A stretch of DNA of 64,000 bases from an uncultured Prevotella sp. (GCA_905196835.1 CAJJWN010000016.1:1-64000), one strand, 5' to 3'; shown: positions 8,406 to 17,809, counted from the first letter of the stretch. The notes: a model not told the origin generated them from the letters alone. Program-made: numbers and translations.

Positions 8406-9344
8406 ATGAGTGAGAAAAACTCTTTTATGGTATTCTCTGGCACCAATACCAGATACCTTGCGGAGAAAATCTGCAACAGCCTGGGTTGCCCGTTAGGCAA
8501 CCTGCTCATCACAAAGTTCTCTGACGGCGAGTTCGCCGTTTCCTACGAAGAGTCAATCCGAGGACGCGACGTATTCCTTGTACAGAGCACATTCCCCAAC
8601 TCTGACAACCTCATGGAGCTGCTGCTGATGATAGACGCGGCCAAGCGCGCGTCGGCAAAGAGCATCAACGCCGTGATACCATACTTCGGATGGGCGCGCC
8701 AGGACCGCAAGGACAAGCCCCGCGTAAGCATAGGAGCCAAGCTTGTGGCCGACCTTCTGCGCGTGGCAGGCATCGACCGCCTCATCACCATGGACTTGCA
8801 CGCAGACCAGATACAGGGATTCTTCGACGTTCCCGTTGACCACCTCTACGCATCAGGCGTAATACTGCCATACCTATTGAGCCTCAAGCTGGACGACATC
8901 GTAATAGCTTCGCCCGACGTAGGCGGCAGCAAACGCGCCAACACATACGCTAAATACTTGGGCTGTCCGCTCGTGCTTTGCAACAAGACGCGCGCCCGTG
9001 CAAACGTAGTGGAAAGTATGCAGATTATCGGCGACGTGAAAGACAAGAACGTCGTAATCATCGACGACATGGTTGACACCGCCGGAACAATAACCAAAGC
9101 CGCCGACATAATGAAAGAGGCGGGGGCCAAGAGCGTAAGGGCGTGCGCGTCGCACTGTGTCATGAGCGGCCCGGCAAGCGAGCGCATACAGAACTCCGCA
9201 CTGGAAGAGATGGTCTTCACAGACTCCATACCCTACTCCAACCGCTGCGCAAAGGTGAAGCAGTTGTCTGTAGCCGACATGTTCGCCGAGACCATTCGCC
9301 GCGTGGTAAACAACGAGAGTATCAGTTCGCAATACTTGGTATAA
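8406..9344 (+). CDS. prs: ribose-phosphate pyrophosphokinase
   Basis: 312-residue cytoplasmic enzyme making PRPP from ribose 5-phosphate and ATP, the precursor for purines, pyrimidines, histidine, tryptophan and NAD. Two stacked phosphoribosyltransferase folds are visible, with the FSDGE motif, the TMDLHADQIQGFF flexible/Mg site, and the PRPP loop VVIIDDMVDTAGTI. Length matches class I Prs. The start ATGAGTGAGAAA is the only sensible one. Confidence 0.96.
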   Translation: MSEKNSFMVFSGTNTRYLAEKICNSLGCPLGNLLITKFSDGEFAVSYEESIRGRDVFLVQSTFPNSDNLMELLLMIDAAKRASAKSINAVIPYFGWARQDRKDKPRVSIGAKLVADLLRVAGIDRLITMDLHADQIQGFFDVPVDHLYASGVILPYLLSLKLDDIVIASPDVGGSKRANTYAKYLGCPLVLCNKTRARANVVESMQIIGDVKDKNVVIIDDMVDTAGTITKAADIMKEAGAKSVRACASHCVMSGPASERIQNSALEEMVFTDSIPYSNRCAKVKQLSVADMFAETIRRVVNNESISSQYLV

Positions 9345-9355
9345 CGTAACAAGAC

Positions 9356-9931
9356 ATGAAGATACGCTTCGCATACGCCCTTGCCGCAGTTGCGGTCATG
9401 GCCGCTACGGCCTGCCAACCGGGCAAAACGAAAAGCCAAGGCACGCAAGCCGCGCCCGCACAGACTGCACGCCAAGACACAGCAAGCCATGAAGACGAGC
9501 TTGTAATAAGCTTCACCATGGCCGACATGGACGGCAACCAAATGTCGGTAACCGACGAGTTCGCCAAGCACAAGCTTACCGTCATCGACTTCTGGGCAAG
9601 CTGGTGCGGCCCGTGCCGCCAGGAAATGCCCAGTCTTGTGAAGACATACAACGACTACAAGGACAAAGGTCTCGGCATTGTCGGAGTGTCATTGGACGAG
9701 GACAAGGAACAATGGAGCAGCGCGGTAAGCGCAATGGGCATGACGTGGACACAGCTGTCAGACCTTCAAGGATGGCACAACGCAGCGGCACAGATGTACG
9801 GCATACAGGCCATTCCGTTCACAATCATAGTTGACGATAAAGGCAAAGTGCTCACGGCTGGCCTGCGCGGCGAGCAGCTTAGGGTGTTCGTAGCACAGCG
9901 GCTTGACGGCACAAACAGCAAGAAGCAGTAA
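9356..9931 (+). CDS. TlpA-like thiol-disulfide oxidoreductase lipoprotein
   Basis: 191-residue exported protein. A signal sequence ends in the lipobox-like MAATAC (Cys about residue 20), so it is probably a periplasmic-facing lipoprotein. After a Ser/Ala/Gln/Thr-rich linker comes a thioredoxin fold with WASWCGPCRQEMP as the redox CxxC and the cis-Pro at AIPFTII. Such TlpA/ResA-like proteins reduce or resolve disulfides, for example in cytochrome maturation. It lies 11 bases after prs and may share its transcript; a strong hairpin follows. Confidence 0.88.
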   Translation: MKIRFAYALAAVAVMAATACQPGKTKSQGTQAAPAQTARQDTASHEDELVISFTMADMDGNQMSVTDEFAKHKLTVIDFWASWCGPCRQEMPSLVKTYNDYKDKGLGIVGVSLDEDKEQWSSAVSAMGMTWTQLSDLQGWHNAAAQMYGIQAIPFTIIVDDKGKVLTAGLRGEQLRVFVAQRLDGTNSKKQ

Positions 9932-9965
9932 TCACGACACGGCAAACTTCCAACATCCATACGTA

Positions 9966-10003
9966 AAAATCCGCCGCATAACATCGCGTTATGCGGCGGA
10001 TTT
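9966..10003. terminator. bidirectional terminator
   Basis: AAATCCGCCGCATAAC pairs perfectly with GTTATGCGGCGGATTT around a 5-base loop. A/T runs on both sides let it serve the TlpA-like gene (plus) and radA (minus), which converge here. Confidence 0.85.
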
Positions 10004-10069
10004 ACTTTTTTACCCCATTGATTAAATTTTACTTTTTTACCTTTTTATTTTTTACCTTTATAAATATCC

Positions 10070-11461
10070 CTACCCGAACAACGCCCTAAGAGCCTCTTCC
10101 ACCTTGCGGACAGGCACCAACTCGATGTCAAACTTCTTCCGGGCAAGCCCCTGAAGGTTGTATTTGGGGACAATCATGTGGGTGAAACCGAGCTTTGCGG
10201 CCTCCGTTATACGCTGCTCTATGCGGCTGACGGGGCGCACCTCGCCGCTAAGACCTACCTCCCCGGACATGCACCAGTCGCTTTCGATGGCCGTATCGAC
10301 GTTGCTTGACAGCACGGCGGCTATCACACTAAGGTCCATAGCCATGTCAGTCACCCTTAGTCCGCCCGCTATGTTGAGGAACACATCCTTCTGCATCAGC
10401 TTGAAACCGACACGCTTCTCAAGCACGGCAAGCAGCATATTGAGCCGCCGTTGGTCAAAACCAGTGGCGCTGCGCTGCGGCGTTCCGTAGGCAGCCGACG
10501 ACACAAGGGCCTGCGTCTCTACGAGAAATGGGCGCACACCCTCGATTGCCGCCGAGATGGCTATGCCGCTAAGGCCTTCACGGTCTTGCGTAAGCAGCAG
10601 TTCAGACGGGTTGTCCACCTGCCTCAATCCGTCTTGGCGCATCTCGTAAATGCCCAATTCCGATGTGCTGCCGAAGCGGTTTTTCGTAGAGCGGAGTATG
10701 CGGTACATGTAGTGCTGGTCGCCCTCAAACTGGATTACCGTGTCTACTATGTGTTCAAGTATCTTCGGACCGGCCAGCGTTCCCTCCTTGTTTATATGGC
10801 CGATGAGTATTACAGGCGTGCCGCTCGACTTTGCGAAGCGCAGCAAAGCCGACGCGCACTCACGCACCTGGGTCACACTGCCGGGCGAACTGTCAACGCT
10901 TTCGGTGCTTATAGTCTGTATGGAGTCTATGACTATGATTTCGGGCGACGTGTTCTTTATGTGCGCGAATATGCTTTCAAGCGACGTGTCGCACAGTATC
11001 ATGCAGTTGTCCGACGCCGCATGGGCTATCCTCTCGGCGCGCATCTTCAACTGGTGTGCGCTCTCCTCGCCGCTCACGTAAAGTATGCGGCGGTCTGCCA
11101 TGTGCAGGATTGTCTGCAAAGTGAGCGTGCTTTTGCCAATACCAGGCTCACCTCCGAGCAGCACTATTGAGCCGGGCACCAGTCCGCCGCCGAGTACGCG
11201 GTTAAGCTCGGTGTCGTGCATGTCGATGCGCGGTTCGTCGTGCGCCGATATTTCGCGCAGGAAGAGCGGCCGCGCCTTGTCGCCGTTGAGCCTTCCGCGC
11301 ACGGTTGCGGCGGCCGAAGCGGCGGCAGCCTGGCCGTTGTCGGAAGCCACCCTGATTTCCTTAAACGTGTTCCACTGCCCGCAACTGGGGCACTTGCCTA
11401 TCCACTTTGTCGACTCCTGCCCGCAGTTCGAGCATACGTATGCTATCTTGTCTTTTGCCAT
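10070..11461 (-). CDS. radA: DNA repair protein RadA
   Basis: 463-residue RecA-like ATPase and branch-migration helicase for recombination intermediates. In order: an N-terminal zinc finger (CSNCGQ...CPSCGQW, residues about 9-30), Walker A GGEPGIGKST near residue 100, the RadA-specific KNRFG motif (STKNRFGS), and a C-terminal Lon-protease-like domain. The frame is open ten codons further upstream, but MAKDKIAYVC is the family's usual start and was chosen. Confidence 0.95.
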   Translation of the reverse strand: MAKDKIAYVCSNCGQESTKWIGKCPSCGQWNTFKEIRVASDNGQAAAASAAATVRGRLNGDKARPLFLREISAHDEPRIDMHDTELNRVLGGGLVPGSIVLLGGEPGIGKSTLTLQTILHMADRRILYVSGEESAHQLKMRAERIAHAASDNCMILCDTSLESIFAHIKNTSPEIIVIDSIQTISTESVDSSPGSVTQVRECASALLRFAKSSGTPVILIGHINKEGTLAGPKILEHIVDTVIQFEGDQHYMYRILRSTKNRFGSTSELGIYEMRQDGLRQVDNPSELLLTQDREGLSGIAISAAIEGVRPFLVETQALVSSAAYGTPQRSATGFDQRRLNMLLAVLEKRVGFKLMQKDVFLNIAGGLRVTDMAMDLSVIAAVLSSNVDTAIESDWCMSGEVGLSGEVRPVSRIEQRITEAAKLGFTHMIVPKYNLQGLARKKFDIELVPVRKVEEALRALFG

Positions 11462-11526
11462 TTCTCTTACCAATATGATTATGAGTACCACCGGTTAAAA
11501 AGCCTGTCAACGCCTGTTTCACCGAT

Positions 11527-11672
11527 AGTTTCAACCGTTTGCGTAACAGACTGAAAACCAACGCGTTGCAAAAGGCCGTCTTTTGGATTGCAAAAGGCCG
11601 TGTTTTACAATGCGAAAGACGGCCTTTTACATTGTAAAACACGGTCTTTCGCATTACAACGGTTGTCCTTGT
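11527..11672. repeat. 22-base-period quasi-palindrome array B
   Basis: Units AAAAGGCCGTCTTTT, AAAAGGCCGTGTTTT, AAAGACGGCCTTTT and AAAACACGGTCTTTC begin at about 11570, 11592, 11615 and 11636. Weaker units near 11527, 11548 and 11656 keep the same 21-23 base step. It lies between divergent radA and the lipoprotein gene at 11898. Confidence 0.8.
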
Positions 11673-11744
11673 CTCCTGCCGACAGGCATTTAACCTTTTC
11701 CGGTCAGCCACATGCGGCTATGCCGTCCGCCCTATTTTGTTTTA

Positions 11745-11776
11745 CAAAAGTAACGATATTTTTTTGAGTTACAAAA
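11745..11776 (-). promoter_or_regulatory. promoter candidate for radA
   Basis: On the minus strand TACTTTTG (11745-11752) with TTTTG 19 bases upstream (near 11772-11776). It overlaps the divergent promoter on the plus strand. It is nearly 300 bases from the radA start, with array B in the leader. Confidence 0.5.
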
Positions 11777-11793
11777 TAAATCATTAACTTTGC
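11764..11793 (+). promoter_or_regulatory. promoter of the lipoprotein/TPR gene pair
   Basis: TAACTTTGC (11785-11793) as -7 and TTG (11764-11766) 18 bases upstream. The leader contains AAGGGC (11845) able to pair with GCCCTT (11875) followed by Ts, a weak attenuator-like hairpin just before the gene. Confidence 0.65.
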
Positions 11794-11897
11794 ACCACCA
11801 TTCAATACGGATGACTAATATCGCACATTAATTTATAAACTCTGAAGGGCGACTCGTGTTTTTAACGCTGGGCTGCCCTTTTTAATAATGTTGACGT

Positions 11898-12824
11898 ATG
11901 AAATCCAAATATGCAATCCTTGTTCTTTTCTTCGCCGTCGCCGCCTTCATTGGCTGCGGCCCGTCATACGACGAAATGAAAAGGCAGACAAGGGCCGAAC
12001 AGGAACGGCTGCGCAAGGCTGACTCAATGGCGTTGAAAGTAGGCGTGCTGCCCACGCTGGACTGCCTGCCCATATACGTAGCAAAGGAAAACGCCATGTT
12101 TGACACGGTGAAGGCCGACATTAGGCTCGTACAATACATGGCGCAGATAGACTGCGACGAGGCGTTGAAGCGCGGACGCATCGAAGGTTGCGTAACCGAC
12201 GTGGTGCGCGGACAGCACATGAAGGCGCAAGGCATGACGCTCGACTATGTGGCCGCCACCAATGCGTACTGGCAACTGATAAGCAACCGCCTTGCGCGAA
12301 TAAGGAGACTGAAGCAGCTGGACGACAAGATGCTGGCAATGACGCGCTTCTCTGCCACCGCACTGCTGGCCGATTATGCCGTAGACAGCGTAAAGATTGA
12401 CCCCGACATGGTGTTCAAAATACAGATAAACGATGTCGCGCTAAGACTGCAGATGCTGCTCAACAACGAGATGGACGCCGTACTGCTGCCCGAACCGCAG
12501 GCGACCACGGCGCGCCTGTACAAGAACCCGGTGCTGATGGACAGCCGCGACAAAGACATGCAGCTGGGCGTAATAGCCTTCAACGGCAAGACAATGAAGG
12601 ACGAACGCAGGCAAAAGCAGCTGAAAGAGTTTGTCAAGGGATATGACGCCGCCTGCGACTCAATCAACAAGCACGGGCTGAAACGCTACGCGGCGGTAAT
12701 CCGAAAATACTATAAAATAGACGACAAGACGCTCGACGCACTGCCCAAGATGAAATTCGAACACGCCAAAGCACCAAGGCAAAAGGACATCGACACCGCC
12801 GACAAGTGGCTAAAAAACAACTGA
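11898..12824 (+). CDS. periplasmic solute-binding-like lipoprotein (NMT1/SsuA fold)
   Basis: 308 residues. The signal sequence ends with the lipobox AAFIGC (Cys about residue 20). The body resembles type 2 solute-binding proteins of the NMT1/SsuA/ThiY group: KVGVLPTLDCLPIYVAKE near residue 50, a GCVTDVVRG hinge segment, and MDAVLLPEPQATTARLYK toward the second lobe. These usually deliver sulfonates, pyrimidines or similar molecules to ABC transporters, but no permease or ATPase gene is adjacent, so the ligand and partner are unknown. It is translated just ahead of the TPR protein gene. Confidence 0.65.
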   Translation: MKSKYAILVLFFAVAAFIGCGPSYDEMKRQTRAEQERLRKADSMALKVGVLPTLDCLPIYVAKENAMFDTVKADIRLVQYMAQIDCDEALKRGRIEGCVTDVVRGQHMKAQGMTLDYVAATNAYWQLISNRLARIRRLKQLDDKMLAMTRFSATALLADYAVDSVKIDPDMVFKIQINDVALRLQMLLNNEMDAVLLPEPQATTARLYKNPVLMDSRDKDMQLGVIAFNGKTMKDERRQKQLKEFVKGYDAACDSINKHGLKRYAAVIRKYYKIDDKTLDALPKMKFEHAKAPRQKDIDTADKWLKNN

Positions 12825-12826
12825 CC

Positions 12827-15001
12827 ATGGAAAGCAACGAAAGCAGACAGTTGAAAGACATATTTATATATATAAGCCAACAAAAACTTGGCAGGGCCAT
12901 ACGCGAGGCCCGCTCGTTTGTCAACGGGCACCAGATGCTCGTGTACAAAGGCGAGCTGGAGCGCGTGGAAGAGGACTACCGCCTGATGCTCGACTACATG
13001 AAGCGCGGCTTCAACGACCCCAAGCGCGACGATGTGTTCAACAACATTGCCGACCGCCTGTACCGTTTTGCGTGCAACCTGCGCACGGCATACCGCAAAC
13101 GCACCGACGCTTTCTTCACGGAAATGGCGCAAAAAGCGGCAACCTCTCCCGTTTCAAAAGAAAACATAAGGACAACACTCGAGAACTTTGTGGCCGACAC
13201 GGCAATGCTCAGCCTCGAAACCGAACCCGGGAAAAGCGAGAAGAGCAAACAGCTGTACCGCAACCACAATGACTTCATGCAGTCGCTGTTCTGCAACATC
13301 GTAATATCAGACAGCTGGAACGGACACGACAAGGACTTCTTCGAGACACTGATACTCTCGCCTACCATCGACACCATCGACGCGCAGATGCTCGTCAGCG
13401 CGATAACGCTGGGCGCGATGAACTGCATGGACGACAACAAGTTTGGCACGCTGATTGACGTTTACCTGAAATCGACAGACGAGAAAGTGCGCCAGAAAGC
13501 GTTGATAGGCTGGGTTTTTGCCCTGTCATGCGACACAAGGCAGGCCGAAAAGGCCAAGCAGCGCGTGGCCGAAGCAATGAGACATCCCGGCGTAACAGCC
13601 GAGTTGGCCGACTTGCAGAAGCAAATCATATTCTGCATGAACGCCGAACAGGACACCGACACAATACAGCGCGACATCATGCCCGACCTAATCAAGAACA
13701 ACAACCTTAAAATAACACGGTTCGGCATACAAGAAAAGGAGGAAGACCCGATGCAGGACGTGTTCGACCCGGAAGCGTCTGACCGCGCCATGGAGAAGAT
13801 GGAAGAGAGCTTCCAGAAAATGATGAACATGCAGAAGGCCGGTTCTGACATTTACTTCGGCGGTTTCTCACAGATGAAACGCTTTCCTTTCTTCTACAAG
13901 GCGGCCAACTGGTTTTGTCCGTTCTACATAGAACATCCCGACATCTCCGCCACCGTGGAAAAGATGAAAGGCACACCGCTCATAACAAACATTCTTGAAA
14001 ACGGGCCTTTCTGCGACAGCGACAAATACTCGTTCACGCTCGCCGTATCGTCGGTAATAGCTCATTTGCCTGACAACATGAAGGAGATGCTGAACACAAA
14101 GGAGGCCATGGGGCCTGCCATGAGCATTGAAGAACAGAACAGTCCGGCGTACATACGGCGCATGATATTACAAGACATGTACCGCTTCTTCCGCCTGTAC
14201 CCACAGCGCGGACAGATGACCAATCCGTTCAGCAAGGAACATTCGATATTCGTAACCGACAAGGTTTTTGAAGGAACTGACATGGCCGGCATGTACGCCG
14301 ACCTGTGTTACTTCATGCTCAAGCGCAAGAACAAATCGGCGTTGGAAGCCATTATGGCTGCCTACGATGACAAGACATCACCCAAGAGCCTGCTTGTACA
14401 CGGCCTTTATTACCTCGACATCGAGAACAAACCCGAAGAAGCGGTAAAATGGTTGGATGCCCTTAAAAAGCTTGAGCCGAAAAACAGGCGCGCAACATCG
14501 CTGCTTGCACGCTCAAAATTCGAATGCGGCGACTACGCAAGTGCGGCCGCATATTACAACGAACTGCTGCAATCAGCCCCTGACAACAGCACCGCCGCAC
14601 TGAATTACTGTGTCGCCCTGTCGAAGGCCAAGAAGTATGACGAAGCACTGAATACGCTATACAAGCTCGACATAGAGCATCCAGACTCGATGCCTGTAAT
14701 ACGTGTGCTGGCATGGACGCTGATGGGTGTAGACAAATACGAGCAGGCCGAAAAGGCGTATAACCGTCTTTTAAACAGCGAAGAGACTGAAAACGGCGAC
14801 TGGCTGAACGCCGGCTACTGCCAATGGTTCATGGGAAACACCAATGAAGCGGTACGACTATTCAAGACGTTCACAAAGTCGCGCAGCAACACCAAGGCTT
14901 ACGGGATTGACGACGACTTCGCCAATGACGCCGACATACTGGCCGACCATGGGATAAATGCCATTGACATGCAGCTAATGGCCGACTTGGTTGCCGAATA
15001 A
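12827..15001 (+). CDS. large TPR-repeat protein of unknown function
   Basis: 724 residues without signal peptide or membrane segment, so probably cytoplasmic. The N-terminal two thirds is helical and matches nothing I recognise. The C-terminal third (about residues 500-700) has tetratricopeptide-like helices, for example GDYASAAAYYNELLQSAPDNSTAALNY-type repeats and KYEQAEKAYNRLL. An in-frame ATG seven codons upstream overlaps the previous gene; ATG at 12827, two bases after its stop, is preferred. Probably a scaffold protein; coupling to the preceding lipoprotein suggests co-expression. Confidence 0.8.
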   Translation: MESNESRQLKDIFIYISQQKLGRAIREARSFVNGHQMLVYKGELERVEEDYRLMLDYMKRGFNDPKRDDVFNNIADRLYRFACNLRTAYRKRTDAFFTEMAQKAATSPVSKENIRTTLENFVADTAMLSLETEPGKSEKSKQLYRNHNDFMQSLFCNIVISDSWNGHDKDFFETLILSPTIDTIDAQMLVSAITLGAMNCMDDNKFGTLIDVYLKSTDEKVRQKALIGWVFALSCDTRQAEKAKQRVAEAMRHPGVTAELADLQKQIIFCMNAEQDTDTIQRDIMPDLIKNNNLKITRFGIQEKEEDPMQDVFDPEASDRAMEKMEESFQKMMNMQKAGSDIYFGGFSQMKRFPFFYKAANWFCPFYIEHPDISATVEKMKGTPLITNILENGPFCDSDKYSFTLAVSSVIAHLPDNMKEMLNTKEAMGPAMSIEEQNSPAYIRRMILQDMYRFFRLYPQRGQMTNPFSKEHSIFVTDKVFEGTDMAGMYADLCYFMLKRKNKSALEAIMAAYDDKTSPKSLLVHGLYYLDIENKPEEAVKWLDALKKLEPKNRRATSLLARSKFECGDYASAAAYYNELLQSAPDNSTAALNYCVALSKAKKYDEALNTLYKLDIEHPDSMPVIRVLAWTLMGVDKYEQAEKAYNRLLNSEETENGDWLNAGYCQWFMGNTNEAVRLFKTFTKSRSNTKAYGIDDDFANDADILADHGINAIDMQLMADLVAE

Positions 15002-15011
15002 ACAAAAAATA

Positions 15012-15043
15012 AATGTCCGCATCCTGTTGGTTTTGCGGACATT
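15012..15043. terminator. bidirectional terminator
   Basis: AATGTCCGCA and TGCGGACATT form a perfect 10-bp stem with a 12-base loop between the TPR gene and the convergent PLD-family gene. Confidence 0.7.
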
Positions 15044-15064
15044 CATCATATAGCTGCTATCATA

Positions 15065-16327
15065 TCAGAGGAACGGGGCGAGGAGATGGGCAAACCACCC
15101 TACAAACTTCTGCCACGGCGTACGCCACTCGTCCCATACCTCTTCGGTAAGCTTGAAAGAGTGTTTCTTGTCACGCTCGAACATCGTGTCAAGCTCTTTT
15201 GTCGTACAAGGGTCAACGATAACGGCATTCTCCTCGTAATCGAAGTTTAGGCTTCTGGCGTTAAGGTTGGCACTGCCCACAGTGCAAAAACGTCCGTCTA
15301 CCATTATTATCTTGGTATGATGAAATCCGTTACGGTATATCCAGACATCCACCCCATGCTTCATAAGCTTATGGACATTATAGAAAACGCAGTCGGGAGT
15401 CAACGGAATGTCGCTTTTCTCTGAAACCATTATTTCCACTTTCACCCCTCGTTTTACGGCATTACGCAATGCGCGCTTCAACGTTCCGTTAAGAGTTAAG
15501 TATGGATTTACTAATTTTATACTATCCTTGGCATTGTTTATGGCTTCAGTATAAAACGTCCTTATTATGCCGTTTGTAGTCCTCGGCTCGCGATTTATTA
15601 TGCCAACCATCTTCTTGCCAGCGGTAGAACACGTATCTGGTTTCAGCCCGGTAATGTAGTCTGCGCCGTGATAACCACGGAAATACTTGACTCCATGCAC
15701 GTTCTGTCCTGACACCTTGTTCCATATCTTCAAGAATATCGCCTGCAAGGTGTTCACCTCGTCGCCCTCGATACGGCAGTGCATGTCGCGCCATTCGCCT
15801 ACCTGCTCCGTTCCCGTTATATAATAATCGGCCACGTTCATTCCCCCGGTATAGGCAATCTTGCCGTCAATCACTACAATCTTACGGTGGTCGCGGTGGA
15901 ACACATGGTTCACCCAAGGAAAACGTATGGGGTCAAACTCGTAAATCTCTATGCCTTTCGAGCGGATGCTGTCAAGATGCTCTTTCTTCAAAGGCTGGTT
16001 GTTTGAATCGTTGCCGAAGCCGTCAAAAAGGGCACGCACCTCCACTCCCTGCGCCACCTTGTCGGCAAGAAGTTTGAAAAGCAACGACGCTATCGAGTCG
16101 TTACGGAAATTAAAATACTCAAGATGCACGCTGCTGCGGGCCTGACGGATGGCTTCGAACATATCGTCGAACTTCTCTTGGCCGCTCATAAGCAAGGTAA
16201 CTGAATTGTTGTCGGAAAAAGACACCCCCTCCTTACGCAACTCATCGACTATCAACGAGTCGGATGTTTGGGAACTTAAGCCCGTGCAGGCAATAATGGA
16301 AAATATTAAAAGAACAAATCTCCTCAT
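15065..16327 (-). CDS. cardiolipin synthase-like phospholipase D family protein
   Basis: 420 residues from the chosen Met, which begins a signal-like hydrophobic stretch (RRFVLLIFSIIACTG). Two HKD motifs identify a PLD-superfamily phosphatidyltransferase: HRDHRKIVVIDGKIAYTGG and HHTKIIMVDGRFCTVGSAN. Each is followed by the Asn/Glu residues expected of cardiolipin synthases. The usual two N-terminal transmembrane helices are replaced by one signal-like segment, so the active site could lie outside the cytoplasmic membrane; this is inference. It may make cardiolipin or act on another phosphodiester. Confidence 0.8.
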   Translation of the reverse strand: MRRFVLLIFSIIACTGLSSQTSDSLIVDELRKEGVSFSDNNSVTLLMSGQEKFDDMFEAIRQARSSVHLEYFNFRNDSIASLLFKLLADKVAQGVEVRALFDGFGNDSNNQPLKKEHLDSIRSKGIEIYEFDPIRFPWVNHVFHRDHRKIVVIDGKIAYTGGMNVADYYITGTEQVGEWRDMHCRIEGDEVNTLQAIFLKIWNKVSGQNVHGVKYFRGYHGADYITGLKPDTCSTAGKKMVGIINREPRTTNGIIRTFYTEAINNAKDSIKLVNPYLTLNGTLKRALRNAVKRGVKVEIMVSEKSDIPLTPDCVFYNVHKLMKHGVDVWIYRNGFHHTKIIMVDGRFCTVGSANLNARSLNFDYEENAVIVDPCTTKELDTMFERDKKHSFKLTEEVWDEWRTPWQKFVGWFAHLLAPFL

Positions 16328-16365
16328 GACGGAAATACTGATGTCAATATGTAAAAATTCAGGCT

Positions 16366-16399
16366 GCAAAGGTATCTAAAATTGTTCTATTGCTCCAAA
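16366..16399 (-). promoter_or_regulatory. promoter of the PLD-family gene
   Basis: Minus-strand TACCTTTGC (16366-16374) with TTTG (16396-16399) 21 bases upstream, 40 bases before the chosen start. This placement supports the start at 16327 rather than the ATG at 16369. Confidence 0.65.
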
Positions 16400-16444
16400 C
16401 TTTTAACACATATTACCGAATTAAATCAAATCAGCACGTTTTTA

Positions 16445-16477
16445 TTTTGCCATTTTATGCTTAATTAATACCTTTGC
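16445..16477 (+). promoter_or_regulatory. promoter of the outer-membrane barrel gene
   Basis: TTTTG (16445-16449), 19-base spacer, TACCTTTGC (16469-16477). A textbook Bacteroidetes promoter, 55 bases before the start codon. Confidence 0.75.
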
Positions 16478-16531
16478 GGCCGTTTTAGGCTCACACGGAG
16501 CCAAATGATTGTCTAATTAAAAAAGAAGATT

Positions 16532-17059
16532 ATGAAAAAGATTTACATGACATTGGTTGCCGTAATGATTGCGGTATGCGCAAGCGCACAGATTTATGTA
16601 GGCGGCAACGTAGGTATTTCAAGCGTTGACGGCGACGGTATCGACAGCGAGACTTATTACAAGCTTCTGCCTGAGGTTGGCTATCATTTCAATGACGACT
16701 GGGCTGCAGGCGTTATGTTCGGCTGGTCAAAGGATGCAGCAAACCTGACAAATGCTGCTGCAACACAGACATTCGAGATTAACCCGTATGCACGCTACAC
16801 TTTCTTCCACAGCAAGGTGATAAATCTGTTCTGCGACGGCGGTTTCGGATACAAGCATTACAACGGCTGGGCAGACCAGTGGTCTATCGGTTTGAAACCT
16901 GGCGTTGAAGTAAAAATCAACAAGTTCAGTCTCATCGCACACGTAGGCTTCGTTGGCTGGGAGCAGGTAAAAGGCATCCACGGCGGAGGCAAAGTAAGTG
17001 AATGGGGACTCAACCTTGACGGTAACAACATAATGTTTGGTGTTTACTACAACTTCTAA
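16532..17059 (+). CDS. small outer-membrane beta-barrel protein
   Basis: 175 residues with a Sec signal peptide (MKKIYMTLVAVMIAVCASAQ, cleavage after AQ). The mature part alternates polar and hydrophobic residues in short strands (IYVGGNVGIS, WAAGVMFGWS, INPYARYTFF, FGVYYNF) and ends in Phe, the hallmark of outer-membrane barrels of the OmpX/OmpW or porin-like size class. No ligand or role can be assigned. It is monocistronic, between a strong promoter and a strong terminator, which suggests high expression. Confidence 0.8.
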   Translation: MKKIYMTLVAVMIAVCASAQIYVGGNVGISSVDGDGIDSETYYKLLPEVGYHFNDDWAAGVMFGWSKDAANLTNAAATQTFEINPYARYTFFHSKVINLFCDGGFGYKHYNGWADQWSIGLKPGVEVKINKFSLIAHVGFVGWEQVKGIHGGGKVSEWGLNLDGNNIMFGVYYNF

Positions 17060-17085
17060 ACTACCGACAAACCATTAAAAACAAT

Positions 17086-17141
17086 AAAAGAGAAAAATCC
17101 AAATGCCTTACTATTATGCGGCATTTGGATTTTTCTCTTTT
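17086..17141. terminator. strong bidirectional terminator
   Basis: A perfect stem of about 22 bp (AAAAGAGAAAAATCC... with ...GGATTTTTCTCTTTT) around a 12-base loop, between the barrel gene and convergent queC. The A-rich and T-rich arm bases allow it to work on both strands. Confidence 0.9.
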
Positions 17142-17158
17142 ATTGTTATCCACTTTAC

Positions 17159-17809
17159 TTATTCATATTCCGTGGTGTCGTCAATGCCTGCATCGCGCAA
17201 AGCTTCCCTGCGTTCAACACATGTACCGCACTTGCCGCAATGCTTGTCGCCACCTTTGTAGCAGCTCCACGTCTCCGAATAATCTATGCCGAGCAGCTTG
17301 CCGCGGCGCGCAATGTCGCCCTTTGTCAAGTCAGTGTACGGCGCAAGCACCTCTATACCGGGATAAGTTCCTGTCTTTGTAGCCTCGCTCATGGCACGCA
17401 CGAACTCCGGACGGCAGTCAGGATATATGGCGTGGTCGCCTCCGTGGTTGGCCATCATCACATACTTCAGCCCCTCGCTCTCGGCTATTCCGGCGGCAAT
17501 CGACAACATTATGCCGTTACGGAACGGCACTACGGTCGACCTCATGTTGTCATCGGCATAGTTTCCTTCGGGCACAGCATCGGCTCCGCTCAACAAAGAA
17601 CTCTTGAAATAGTCGTGCATGAAGTCAAGCCTTATGACGAAATGCCTTATGCCAAGCCTGCGGCAATGCAGCTTGGCATAGCCTATCTCGCGTGCGTTGT
17701 GGTTACTTCCATAATCGAACGACACGGCCAAAGCTATCCTGTCCTTCATGTCATAGAGCAACGTGGTACTGTCCATTCCGCCGCTCAATATTAAAATGCA
17801 ATCTTTCAT
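17159..17809 (-). CDS. queC: 7-cyano-7-deazaguanine synthase
   Basis: 216-residue ATP-dependent enzyme converting 7-carboxy-7-deazaguanine to preQ0 on the queuosine path for tRNA modification. The PP-loop SGGMDST lies at residues about 9-15, and the C-terminal zinc site is C...CGKCGTC. The frame is open nine codons upstream, but MKDCILILSGG is the normal start. No other queuosine gene is close. Confidence 0.92.
   Translation of the reverse strand: MKDCILILSGGMDSTTLLYDMKDRIALAVSFDYGSNHNAREIGYAKLHCRRLGIRHFVIRLDFMHDYFKSSLLSGADAVPEGNYADDNMRSTVVPFRNGIMLSIAAGIAESEGLKYVMMANHGGDHAIYPDCRPEFVRAMSEATKTGTYPGIEVLAPYTDLTKGDIARRGKLLGIDYSETWSCYKGGDKHCGKCGTCVERREALRDAGIDDTTEYE

Noticed and set aside
11845..11880. 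Riboswitch or attenuator in the leader of the lipoprotein gene
   Set aside because: Only a 6-bp stem with a long loop; too weak to call beyond a note.
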